Below the pieces are notes generated by a model. It was not told where the DNA came from and made no database searches. It was given only the letters and a program-made list of their open reading frames with translations. A DNA stretch of 64,000 bases from Cryptomeria japonica. Lineage: Eukaryota; Streptophyta; Pinopsida; Cupressales; Cupressaceae. This document shows, piece by piece, positions 22,178-32,298 of this stretch. The translations under genes and the position numbers were made by a program. The stretch spans positions 232,242,396-232,306,395 of the forward strand of contig NC_081406.1 in NCBI RefSeq assembly GCF_030272615.1. Direction: 5' to 3'. Position 1 is the stretch's first letter; each line of letters begins with the position of its first letter.

Positions 22178-22640
22178 TTGTTGGATAATGCACTCTATGA
22201 TATGGATGTGGATCACTCCCTTGATAGTGACATTAGAGAACCTTTTAGTGCATCAGGATTTCACATAGGTTTCATAGAAGGAAATTTAGAGGTGTATATA
22301 GTGAGGAGTTTATACAACTTCACCTTCGATCCTCTTGCTTATGACTTATTTCAGATGTACAATTTAGGGTCACATGTGATGGGTGTTTTATTTGATGGCT
22401 CACTTTCTGTAGAGGTTGGGAGCAAGAATGGTCAGTCACTTGATTTACTTTCTCATGAGGCTTATGCTCCTGTAGCACGAGATGAGGTGTTTGACTTGGT
22501 TCAGCAGAATCAGTTGGTGGTGTTAGTGCTGGTTTTGCAGGAGTTATGTGGTGAACTTAGGGACATTGCACAGGTCTTCACTTGGGATCTAGGTGGAGGA
22601 GTTTATTTGCAGTCGAGATTGCTTGGGGACAAGCAATTTC
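22178..22640 (+). pseudogene. Linker remnant downstream of protease
   Basis: An open stretch of about 150 codons, acidic and hydrophobic (for example VFDLVQQNQLVVLVLVLQEL and the AQVF motif), resembles the region between protease and RT in Gypsy polyproteins. RT itself is absent, and the polypurine tract comes next. It probably marks a deletion joining the protease-RT linker to the 3' end. Confidence 0.5.
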
Positions 22641-22653
22641 AGAAGGGGCAAAC

Positions 22654-23885
22654 TGTAATGTCCCCTTTTTAGCAGACATGGATTTTTGGAGGATTAGCCT
22701 ATTATATGGCCCTCGTAGGCTAATGAGGTTGGTTAGAGGGTCTCCTGAGGATTGTTTCATCTCCAGCATTCAGAGATTTATGGTTTTGGCCTTCTTTCAA
22801 TATCATTTGGACTCCGTTTGTCATACTATTTATAGTAAGTCGGAAGTAATAGAGATGGACCCTTTCTATTTTTAGAAAGTGTACTTGGTCACATGGGGAA
22901 TTATGAGGAGAGACTACTACTTCAGACGACACGTTAATATGTTGTGTATTTAGGGAGATATTAATATTATTGTGGCCAAATTAATATTAATTCATTAAAT
23001 GGTTAATTATAAAGTTATAAATTAACTTTATAAAAAAATCACTTAAGTTGAGGGTCTAATCATCATAAAGAGGGGGCTAAATTATATAATTAATTCACGA
23101 GCACATTTTCCTAAGTTGGGGGCAGATTATTAAATAAAGTGAAAGATATAATATTTTTAAGAGTATTAAATGTGCTTTATGAAGAAAATCGAACTTTCTT
23201 GAAGAAGTATTTATTTGGCATTGGAGTTCGAACTTGGCATTCTATTGGAATTTGTTAAACTCATTTTGGAGAGCACAGAGATGGGTTTTTGAGTTTCAGC
23301 AAGATAGGGCATTGGAGAACGAACAAATCTTCAGTGTTACAGCCTTATGAACTGGTGGAATACCCAGTGAGTTTGGCTAAAAGGGGAAGCTTCATCTAGA
23401 GGTTTCAATTGTGCATATTGAAGGCCATATTTTCCAGAATTTCAATCAGGTTCGAATCAGTTTAGTGAAGAACAACAAGGAATCAATATACTTTGCCAGT
23501 CAAGGGGTTCCTGTATGTCAGCTGCAAATTAGCCCTAGCCTGCTGTAGGTGGCGCCATTCCCTAGGTGGGGCGATTTTGGACTTCGAGCCCACAATAAAT
23601 TCTGCAAAAAAATCATTGAAAGGGTGCTGGGGTGTTTAAAGGACAGATGCATCATTAGAGTGCAGTAAGCTCGCCTACCCAAGCAATTGCATCACTCCCT
23701 GTGCTGGCTGTACAGTTGCTTTTTGCTGCTGCAACATATCAAGGGCTTCAAGCAACAAAGATATCAATTATCCGGGTATGATTGTAATGTGCGAATATTT
23801 TGTAAGGATTAATAAATTTATAATTCTATTACAGCTGTCTTAAGCTGGGAGTTTCAAATCAGCATTTTGATCATTAGTGTTCTTG
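22654..23885 (+). mobile_element. 3' LTR of the gag-protease element, first segment
   Basis: It starts TGTAATGTCCCC directly after the polypurine tract. Related hairpins lie at 22823-22840 and 22862-22879. It continues at 28187-28349 after E3 and probably at 38030-38143 after the Copia element, giving a total of about 1.5 kb. Confidence 0.65.
22823..22879 (+). repeat. Two covariant hairpins in the 3' LTR
   Basis: ATACTATTTATAGTAAGT (22823-22840) and CTTTCTATTTTTAGAAAG (22862-22879). The second has perfect arms CTTTCTA/TAGAAAG, where the 2.2-kb LTR has CTTACTA/TAGTAAG. The changed base pair changed on both sides. Confidence 0.75.
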
Positions 23886-23893
23886 GTATGTGT

Positions 23894-23930
23894 TGTGACG
23901 TTTTCACACATCGCCCCATTGCAAATGGGG
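23894..23930 (+). other. Twin terminal hairpins of E3
   Basis: TGTGA (23894-23898) pairs with TCACA (23904-23908). CCCCATT (23914-23920) pairs with AATGGGG (23924-23930). The same stems occur in E4 (29718-29754), and in E1 with a compensating wobble. Confidence 0.75.
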
Positions 23931-24285
23931 ACCCTTGTTTTTTTGCTTTTTAGGGTTTGTTCTTTAGGTTTTTTAGGGTTTTGTCAGTTAGCCTTTGCAT
24001 TTTGAGTGCTGTCGGGGAGATCAATAGGATAGCAAGTCCGGCTTGAGTGATGTCCTGATCCTGAAATCTGGCTAAGTCTGGAATGTCCTGATCCTGAAAT
24101 TTGACTAAGTCTGGAAACTGAAAAACCTCAAAAAACTAGATTTTGCAATATAACTCCTGGAGGTCTGAAACCACTCTCAAACATCCTGAAAGTATATATG
24201 GAATATAACTTAAAGTATAATTCTTATACTTAAATGTTATATTCCATTAAAATTGTCCTGATAGAGAGTTCGAAAAGTCAAATTT

Positions 24286-25947
24286 CGCTCCTGTCCTTCT
24301 CCAAGGGTCCAGAGCAAAAAGCGCTCCTGTCCCTCTCCAAGGGTCCAAGGCGAATCGCTCGTGTCCCTCACCAAGGGACCAGAGCGAAAATGCTTAGTGG
24401 AGTCATTTCTGGCCTTGTTTGGACGAATTGAGACATCAAAGGCATGGTGAAGGACGAAATGAGCATGATAGAGCATCCAGACTTGATCAAAAACAATGAA
24501 ATGATGAAGTTTTTGCCTAGAAGGTCAAATTCGCTCCTGTCCCTCACTGAAGGACCAGAGCGATTTTCTTTATATGCACAATTTTAGACCTTTTTTTGGA
24601 CATTAACTTTTATTCATAGCATTAAGTAAGATGATATCTTCCTTAGCCAAGACATTTTTTGATGAAAATTGTAACGATTTGGCCTAGAGAGCAAATTTCG
24701 CTCCTGTCCCTCAGTGAAGGACCGGAGCTTAAAATCAAATATTGCTTTGTCCTTGCAGGATTTTAATGACTTGACGATTTGAAGAGGTCCAAGGAGATGC
24801 ATTTTACCAAATGAATATAACTTGAAGTGCCGTCGTGAAGAAAAATGAACCAAAATGCAAAAATCGCTCCTGTCCCTCAGTCAAGGACCAGGGCGAAGTC
24901 TATTGTAGCTCCCGTCCCTCTCCCAGGGACCAGAGCGAAATTCTTCATAAGGCACGTTCTGGGCAAAGATCAAGCAAGTCTTAAGTTCGAAGGCAAGAAA
25001 GGAGGTGAGTTGAACCCGTTGAAGACAAATTGAAGATTATGAAACATCAACAAGGGACCCAAATGCTCAAGTTCGCTCTTGTCCCTCAGGGAGGGACCTG
25101 AGCGATTTTTGTCTTAGATGAATTTCTTGCCAAGTTTGAATGATTTCCAAGCCAAAGATGAATAAAATGGGGCACAATAAGACCATTGAAGATAATTTTT
25201 GAAGGTGGCCAAGTGTAGTTGAGCTTGAAACATCAAATTCGCTCCTGTCCCTCAGTCAGGGACCAGGGCGATTTGCACATGATCATTCATTTTCCTTCAA
25301 AATCAAGACAAGGCAAGGATAGGCAAGATCAAGGACGCCATTTGGAAAGCGATGAACAAGAAGCAAAGATTGGAAGTTTGCAAATTTGAGCCAGGACACC
25401 AGGATCGCTCCTGTCCCTCACCAAGGGACCAGGGCGATATTTGCTAGAACACTTGTTATCCTTTGAAGATCACGTCAAAGCAAAGTTGCAAAAAGTTTAA
25501 AACATCATTTGGAAGGCGATACAAAGGAGGAGAACGTTAAAATGTTACCAATTTGAGCTTGAAATGGAGAAAACATCAAGATCGCTCCTGTCCCTCTCCA
25601 AGGGACCAGGGCGATGATCCTCTAAACATCAAATATGCCTCGTAGAAGTCAAATGAAACAAGCGTGGAGTGGAGAAATGATGTCATTATTCGCCTTATGA
25701 TGAAGATTGGAGATCGAAGATGCAAAATCAAGGAGAAAGCATGAAGATCGCTCCTGTCCCTCTCCAAGGGACCAGGGCGATATCACATCTAAAGGGTATT
25801 CGTTTGCAAAAACAAGTCAATCAAGCTCGAAATCCCTAGCAAAAATGGCAATTTCAACGTAGGAATGAAGATTTTGAACGTCAAAAGTACAAGGATCGAG
25901 ACTAAAATGGTAGATCGCTCCTGTCCCTCAGTCAGGGACCAGGGCGA
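24286..25947 (+). repeat. Hairpin array with 166/176-bp pitch (13 units) in E3
   Basis: Units start (C of CGCTCCTG) at 24286, 24322, 24356, 24532, 24699, 24865, 24907, 25074, 25240, 25406, 25583, 25749 and 25916. Apart from three closely set units, the steps are 166-167 bp or 176-177 bp. A unit pairs CGCTCCTGTCCCT with AGGGACCAGGGCG (10 of 13 canonical) around a loop of about 5 nt. The inter-unit spacers are clearly more diverged than the units. The array is in U3, upstream of TATA box 1. Confidence 0.9.
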
Positions 25948-26277
25948 TGAGGTTTGAATCTTCCCACTTTTCCAATTTTTGCGCTAAACAAACATTTTGA
26001 ATTTATTTAAATGCTAGAAAATTCGATAATTTGAAAATTTAATTAAAAATGGCATTTAAATATTGCGCTTGATCATTAATTAATTATTTTTGCCTTGCAA
26101 AAAAAGATCGAATTTATTAATTAAAAAACGATTGCATTTAATAATTAATTATTAATTAATTAAAAAATTAAATGGAGCGCTTGGTTTATGAAATTCGGCC
26201 TTTATTATTTGTTAAAAATCATTTAAATTGTCTTATTTTATAAAAGTCGGCCTAAGTGAATTGGTGGTGTAAGCGCT

Positions 26278-26286
26278 TATAAAGGG
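26278..26286 (+). promoter_or_regulatory. TATA box 1 of E3
   Basis: TTATAAAGG is followed by a GTGGTGAAGATTGTTATTTTC-type leader. The box and about 40 bp downstream are nearly identical in E4 (31606). Confidence 0.6.
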
Positions 26287-26600
26287 TGGTGAAGATTGTT
26301 ATTTTCACATTACCATTTTATCATTCAAGTGCGATTTGAGGAAGACAAAGGAGTAGTGCGAATTGTGTGTTAGAGGTGCGAATTTCATTTCAAGCAAAGG
26401 AAGGCGCTAATATCATCAAAGGAGTGCGAACTTAGTTTCCACTTGAGCGAACTTGCTAAGGACATTGAAGATCACGTCAAGGACATATCAAAGGTGGCGA
26501 AGTTCCTAATTTGAACAAGAGATCACGTTGAAGCCATCTAATATCAATTTTGCCTAGGCAAATTCCTTGTTTTGCATTCTAGAGTTAGCTCTCAAGTGAG

Positions 26601-26808
26601 GTATGGTGATATGGATTTATTGTTTTGATTTTGATTATTGATCGTCATAGCTTTCAAATTTTGAATTTTTGAAATTTTGAATTTCAATAAGCCCAATCGT
26701 TTTTTAGGAAATAATAACTCAAGGATTTATTATGAAGTTTCCTAAAAAATTAATCTAATCTATGTTATGCATTGCAATATCTATTACTAATTTTGAAATG
26801 TTGTGTAG
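26601..26808 (+). other. Putative leader intron of E3
   Basis: The donor is AAGTGAG then GTATGG, and the acceptor is TTGTGTAG at 26808, followed eight bases later by the ATG of the small ORF. E4 has the same sites (31926 and 32132), and E1 has equivalents. Confidence 0.5.
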
Positions 26809-26815
26809 GCATCAA

Positions 26816-26977
26816 ATGGAGATCTCATCAAGAAAAATCAAGCCGAATCAAGGACGATCTTCGCCGGGACGATCAAACCAGGACAGGGGCGACCTCTTTC
26901 AATCCAGCGTTCCAGGGCGAGGTACATCATCATCCTGCAAATCAAGGACAAAAGGAGTTAGGACAAGAGTTAATTAA
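26816..26977 (+). CDS. Small conserved ORF in E3 (53 codons)
   Basis: This basic, Ser/Arg/Gly-rich peptide starts MEISSRKIKP and ends TKGVRTRVN. Its start follows the putative leader-intron acceptor. E4 has a 52-codon homologue with the same start and stop, one in-frame codon loss and only a handful of residue changes. It may be the stump of the larger ORF seen in E1, though no clear residue match to that ORF was found. Function and expression are unknown. Confidence 0.35.
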   Translation: MEISSRKIKPNQGRSSPGRSNQDRGDLFQSSVPGRGTSSSCKSRTKGVRTRVN

Positions 26978-27322
26978 AGATAGCCTCTCAACGACATCAA
27001 ATTGAATATCTAGCAAGCTACAAGTGTCAGATGAGGTGGCATCCCAGTCATCACTCCTCCAGCCAGTGTGGTCCACCTCAGCATGTCCAGATTCAATGTA
27101 CCTAACTCATGGAAGGTGGCACAAACTCCGATGTACCTACCCCGGCTATCCATTGGTCGATTTTTCTAGAGAGGACATGTGTCCAAGCAATACAATTTTA
27201 TCATTGGTCAAGCATTAAATGTTATGTAATGGTTGTAACAAACCCTAATTAGGGTTTTTATTGTTGAACCTTGGCCATTGATCTTGAATTGATCTAAGCC
27301 ATCAAATTGTATTGTGGGCACT

Positions 27323-27329
27323 ATATAAG
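27323..27329 (+). promoter_or_regulatory. TATA box 2 of E3
   Basis: TATATAA lies within CACTATATAAGCCCAGG, preceded by the AACCCTAATTAGGG and TTGGCCATTGATC landmarks common to E1-E4. Confidence 0.6.
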
Positions 27330-28186
27330 CCCAGGCATTTCATTTGTAAAGGCTAATTAGCAATAGCTAGAGAGTTAGAAGATAGAAAGTAGTTAGAAGT
27401 TGATAGAATAGCAATTAGAGTAGAATAGGAGGACAAGGCAAGAAATTGTTGCCATTGATTGTAAACAAACTCCATTTTCATTGAAGTAATGGTGAAGTGT
27501 GTCGTTTCTTGCAATTTGCATGGTTTCTTGTTGAGTCTTCAATCCTAGATGGTAGATGATTAGATGAATGGAGGAAATGTGATTGATTGATGGTGGAATT
27601 CGTATATCCATACTACTAGCAGTTTGTTGATTGCAGACTTGCCTTGTGTAGTCAACTGGAATCGTTTAGCTTAAGCTCAATTTCAATTTGTCGCTTCTTC
27701 ATTGATATGCATCAACTTGATGGTGTCTATGCCTGCAGTGATGATTTGAACATCATAAAGCTTCCCTTAGAAGATCGCACTAGCCTTGTGTAGATGGTCC
27801 ATTGATGTCAAAACAAGACCTAGTTAGAGTTTCATCAAAAATCAATCATTGCTCCTACATTCTTAGTATTAGGATTAGATCCTCTCTTCGCCCTTATCCT
27901 TTTTCCATTTTGTCAAATCTAAGTTAGTCAGAGCCTGTGTTCCAGCAAAGCAGATCGGAAGTTCAATCATCAAATGTAAGTCCCCCTTGTGATTCCAGCA
28001 AATCACATCATACCACGGCGAGCTTATCCACACGTAGAGACCCTACCAAAAGAACATTGGAGTCATCCTAACTGATCCTTTTTGCGAATCTTCAGCAGTT
28101 AGCGACTTTATTCAAGAGAGGATAAGATGCCTTTGGGTATTTTATTCTGTGTATGATTGTGTACAAAATACACGTCAACAGTATGC

Positions 28187-28349
28187 GTGTTAATTGTTCA
28201 GCAAAATGTCCATTGGCTGTAGGAGTGTATTTTGCTTGTAAAACTCATTTATATGCTTTTGGAAAGTTTAAGGAAAGTACCTCTTGCATTCAGCTTGTTG
28301 TTTAGTCATTGTAGTGTTAATTTCAAGCATTCAAATTGAATTCCATGTC
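28187..28349 (+). mobile_element. 3' LTR of the gag-protease element, second segment
   Basis: This sequence is bracketed by the E3 target duplication on the left and the Copia target duplication (CATTT, 28350-28354) on the right. It must be host sequence of both insertions, hence part of the LTR that began at 22654. Confidence 0.55.
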
Positions 28350-28354
28350 CATTT

Positions 28355-29141
28355 TGTTAATATTGTTCAATTCTCAATTCAATATGCAAGATATATTTCT
28401 ATTATCTGATATGTATTATTACTTTCTTATTGTATATGTCTAACTATCTTCTTGCTTGTGGCAGATGAGAGGAGCATTTAATATTTTCTATGTCCTATCT
28501 CACGAATGCCACTTACTATAAGTATATGACAAACAAGGCACGGTCAAGCAATGCCTTGATCGGTCATGACCGATCAAGACATTACTTGATCATGTCTTAT
28601 TGTTAATACTAATAAACTGCATGTTACGTAAATGTCAATCGGTGTGGAGTATAACCGAAGATTATCGGTGTTTACCAAGCGCTACCACCCGATAGTATAT
28701 CGGTGGCTGTCAATGCTAACAGCCGATAGTTATCGGTGTGTTAGCCTTGACAACCGATAACTATCGGTGTAGACTAACACACCGATAACTATCGGTGACT
28801 AACATAATACTACCCGATATGCATTTGATATATACTATATGCACCCCGATATAATATGCAACCCGATCTAATGCAATCCGATAATATATTAATCGGAGTC
28901 ATCATTATGTTAGATCGATATTCATCTAGATACAAGATTCATTAGATAGATGAACATGAGGAAGATGCATAGTATGATTTAATCAATAGTTTGATCATAT
29001 ACAAATATAGAATGACTATCAAGGATGATTCAATTGCTTGATGGTTTTATCACAGTTATCGATATGATAAATGATTGAATGAGAGACTTCATTTATCTCT
29101 CATTCAATCATTTATCTTACCGAAGCTATTATGCATTAACA
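28355..29141 (-). repeat. Copia 3' LTR (787 bp)
   Basis: On the minus strand it starts TGTTAATGC and ends AATATTAACA. It contains palindromes built on CACCGATA/TATCGGTG (28721-28738, 28753-28768, 28780-28797). It is near-identical to the 5' LTR except that the latter has an extra internal copy of about 170 bp. Confidence 0.92.
28680..28797. repeat. CCGATA-AC-TATCGG palindrome cluster in the Copia LTR
   Basis: Four palindromes lie in about 120 bp. The best is CACCGATA and TATCGGTG (8-bp arms, 2-nt centre) at 28780-28797. The equivalent cluster in the other LTR is at about 37564-37680, with an additional partial copy near 37400. Confidence 0.75.
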
Positions 29142-29152
29142 CTCCCTCTTAG
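29142..29152 (-). other. Copia polypurine tract
   Basis: The minus strand reads TAAGAGGGAG directly before the TGTTAATGC start of the 3' LTR. This fixes the orientation. Confidence 0.8.
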
Positions 29153-29257
29153 CTAGGTAAGATGAATGTAGACAATATATTCAAGCATCATAATTTAATT
29201 GATAGTGATCATTTTAGTCATTCATGGGAATCACACCACTTAATCATTTGGTATGAA

Positions 29258-29564
29258 GTATCACCTATACACGTGATACTAGAGTTCATTATGTCAATCT
29301 TGCAATTGATAGGATATCACCTAAGCATGTGATATTAGTATTGCCTACACACAATACTTAAGGATAATCATATGAGAAAGATTAATTTCTCACCTTATCC
29401 TAGTTGTGATAAGTGCACTAACACTTTATACAAATGTTATATCACCTAATCACATGATATGAAGTATCACCTAGACACATGATACAAATGTCCATCACGT
29501 CAGTCTTGTGATGACAGGATATCACCTAAGCACGTGATATCAGTATTGCCTAAACACGCAATAC
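29258..29564 (-). repeat. Copia 3' region stem-loop array, first block (7 units)
   Basis: Stem-loops lie at 29258-29279, 29314-29335, 29338-29357, 29439-29460, 29464-29485, 29519-29540 and 29543-29564. Arms are GTATCAC/GTGATAC, ATATCAC/GTGATAT or GTATTGC/GCAATAC (7 bp). The loop is CTANNCAC on the plus strand (GTGNNTAG in the element's sense strand). One unit has lost two bases, one has T for the last loop base, and two have one arm mismatch. Part of the array is repeated in units of about 205 bp. Confidence 0.9.
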
Positions 29565-30159
29565 TTAAGGATAATCATATGAGAAAGATTTAAATTCTCA
29601 TCTTATCCAAGTTATGGTATGTGCATTAACACTTCATATGAATGTTTTACCGCAACACAATCATGGCTTCATTCATGATCCACCAGAGATCCACCATGAT
29701 AACTGGTTTGGACATGTTGTGACGTTTTCACACATCGCCCCATTGCAAATGGGGACCCATGTTTTTTTTTGCTTTTTAGGGTTTGTTCTTTAGGTTTTTT
29801 TAGGGTTTTGTTAGCTAGCCTTTGCATTTTTGAGTGCTGTCGGGGTGATCACATGGATAGCAAGTCCGGCTTGAGTGAGGTCCTGATCCTGAAATTGGCT
29901 AAGTCTGAAAGTCCTGATCCTGAATTTTGGCTAAGTCTGGAATGTCCTGATCCTGAAATTTGACTAAGTCTGGAAACTGAAAAACCTCCAAAAACTAGAT
30001 TTTGCAATATAACTCCTGGAGGTCTGAAACCACTCTCAAACATCCTGAAAGTATATATGGAATATAACTTAAAGTATAAGAATATGTTTCTTCTTTCTTA
30101 TACTTAAATGTTATATTCCATTAAAATTGTCCTGATTGAGAGTGCGAAAAGTCAAATTT

Positions 30160-31280
30160 CGCTCGTGTCCTTCTCCAAGGGTCCAGAGCGAAAAGCGCTC
30201 CTGTCCCTCTCCAAGGGACCAAGGCGAATCGCTCGTGTCCCTCACCAAGGGACCAGAGCGAAAATGCTTAGTTGAGCCATTCCTGACCTTGTTTGGACGA
30301 ATCGAGACATCAAAGGCATGGTGAAGGACGAAATGAGCATGATAGAGCATCCAGACTTGATCAAAAACAATGAAATGATGAAGTTTTTGCCTAGAGGGTC
30401 AAATTCGCTCCTGTCCCTCCCTGAAGGACCAGAGCGATATTCTTCATAGGACAAAATTCAGGCAAAGATCAAGGCAAGTTTGTGTTTGATGGCAAGGAAG
30501 ACGATGAAATGAACTCATTGAAGACAAATTGAAGATTTTGAAACGTCAGCAAGGATCCAAAATGCCTAGTTCGCTCCTGTCCCTCAGGAAGGGACCAGAG
30601 CGATTTTTGTTATAGATGATTTTCTGGCTAAGTTACAATCAAACCCAGGGCATGGATGAATGGGGTAGAGCATGACGAGTCCGTTGAATATAAATTTGGG
30701 ACCTGACAAAGTGGAATGAAGGCCACAAGGGATGGATCGCTCCTGTCCCTCTCCAAGGGACCAGGGCGATTTGCTTTGGATTCTTCGTTTTGCTCCAAGT
30801 TCATGCCAAGTCAAAGCTTCGCAAGGTTATGCAAGGTTCAAGGTGTTTTTTGAAGATCACATGTAAGAGTTTTGAACGTCCAAACGTTGCTAATCAAGTT
30901 AAAGAGCCTATATCGCTCCTGTCCTTTGGACAAGGACCAAAGCGATTTTCATTAAAATACCCATGTTCCTTCAAAATCAAGACAATGCAAAGATAGGCAA
31001 AATCGAGGACGTCATTTGGAAGGTAATGAACGAAGAACAAAGGTTAAAGGTTAGCAAATTTGAGCCAAAACACATGGATCGCTCTTGTCCCTCTCCAAGG
31101 GACCAGGGCGATATTTGCCAAAACACCTATTATCCTTCGAAGATCATAACAAAACAAAGTTGCAAAGGGTCTAAAACGTTGCTTGAAAGGTAATGAGCGA
31201 AGAGTTGATATTAAGAACGGAGAATTTCACGTAAAAGAAGATGGATCGCTCCTGTCCCTCAGTCAGGGACCAGGGCGATG
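30160..31280 (+). repeat. Hairpin array with 166/176-bp pitch (9 units) in E4
   Basis: Units start at 30160, 30196, 30230, 30406, 30572, 30738, 30914, 31080 and 31247. Steps are 36, 34, 176, 166, 166, 176, 166 and 167 bp. The unit at 30914 has GTCCTT and AAGGAC where the others have GTCCCT and AGGGAC, a change on both arms. Confidence 0.9.
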
Positions 31281-32139
31281 AGGTTTGTACTCTTCCCAAT
31301 TCTCTAAATTTGGCGTTCAAACAAGTTCTTGAATTTATTTTAAATGCTAAAATTCGATATGCTTTGAAATTCAATTAATTGGCATTTAAATATTGCGCTT
31401 AATATTTATTAATTATTTTTGCCTTTGTAAAAAATTGAATTTGATCATTTAAATAATAAAGGCATTTAATAATTAATTATTAATTTAATAAAAAAATCAA
31501 AGGGAGCACTTGGTTTATGAGAGTTGGCCTTGTTATTTATTAAAAATCATTTAAATTGCCTTATTTTTACACAAGTCGGCCTTAAGGTAATTGTGAGATG
31601 AGCGCTATAAAGGGAGGGTGGTGAAGATTGTTATTTTCACATTACCATTTTGTCATCTTACATGCGATCTTGGAAGGAGAAGTGCGAGTTGTGTGTTAGA
31701 GATGCGAATTTCATTTCAAGCAAAGGAAGGCGCTAATATCATCAAAGGAGTGCGAACTTAGTTTCACTTGGGCGAACTTGCCAAGGACATTGAAGAACAC
31801 ATCAAAGACTCCAAGGGTGGCGAAATTGCTATTTTGAAGGGAGATCACGTTGAAGACCATCTTATTTCAAATTTTGCCTAGGCAATTTTACTCATTTTGC
31901 ATTCTAGAGTTAGCTCTCAAGCGAGGTATGACGATATGGATTTATTGTTTTAAATTTTGTATGTTGATCGTCATAGCCTCAAATTTTGAATTTTGAAATT
32001 TTGTTTTACCTTAGCTCAATCGTTTTTAGGAAATGATTAATAAAGGACTTATCATTAAGTTTCCTAAAATTTGCTCTCTAATTTATGTTATGTATTGCAA
32101 AATCATGTTACTAATTTCGAAATGTTGTGTAGGCATCAA

Positions 32140-32298
32140 ATGGAGATCTCTTCAAGGAAAATCAAGCCGGATCCAGGACGGTCTTCGCCAGGACGATCAA
32201 GTAAGGACATGGGCAACTTCTTTCAATCCAGCGTTCCAAGGCGAGGTACATCATCCTGCAAATCAAGGACAAAAGGAGTTAGGACAAGAGTTAATTAA
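32140..32298 (+). CDS. Small conserved ORF in E4 (52 codons)
   Basis: Homologue of the 26816 ORF, with the same start (MEISSRKIKP) and end (TKGVRTRVN). It lies eight bases after the matching putative acceptor. Frame is kept despite substitutions and a 3-bp loss, which is mildly suggestive of past constraint. Confidence 0.35.
   Translation: MEISSRKIKPDPGRSSPGRSSKDMGNFFQSSVPRRGTSSCKSRTKGVRTRVN

Larger units (their letters stand above)
23891..28181 (+). mobile_element. E3: 4.3-kb LTR-like unit (TGTTGTGACG family)
   Basis: It begins TGTTGTGACG, ends ACACGTCAACA, and is flanked by a perfect GTATG duplication (23886-23890 and 28182-28186). It holds twin terminal hairpins, a 1.66-kb array of 13 imperfect hairpins, TATA box 1 (26278), a 208-bp putative leader intron, a 53-codon ORF where E1 has its large ORF, TATA box 2 (27323), and the family's conserved 3' part. 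No gag-pol domain or internal LTR pair was found. It is read as a solo LTR of unusual length and content. E4 is a second copy. Confidence 0.85.

Noticed and set aside
23940..23995. Telomere-like TTTAGGG words after the E3 and E4 starts
   Set aside because: Only scattered imperfect words between T-runs, present at the same place in two LTR copies. Part of the LTR, not an interstitial telomere.
24286..31280. Regularly spaced repeats as a possible CRISPR-like array
   Set aside because: This is plant nuclear DNA in an LTR, with spacers of about 130 bp, hairpin-type units and no associated proteins. The prokaryotic interpretation does not apply.
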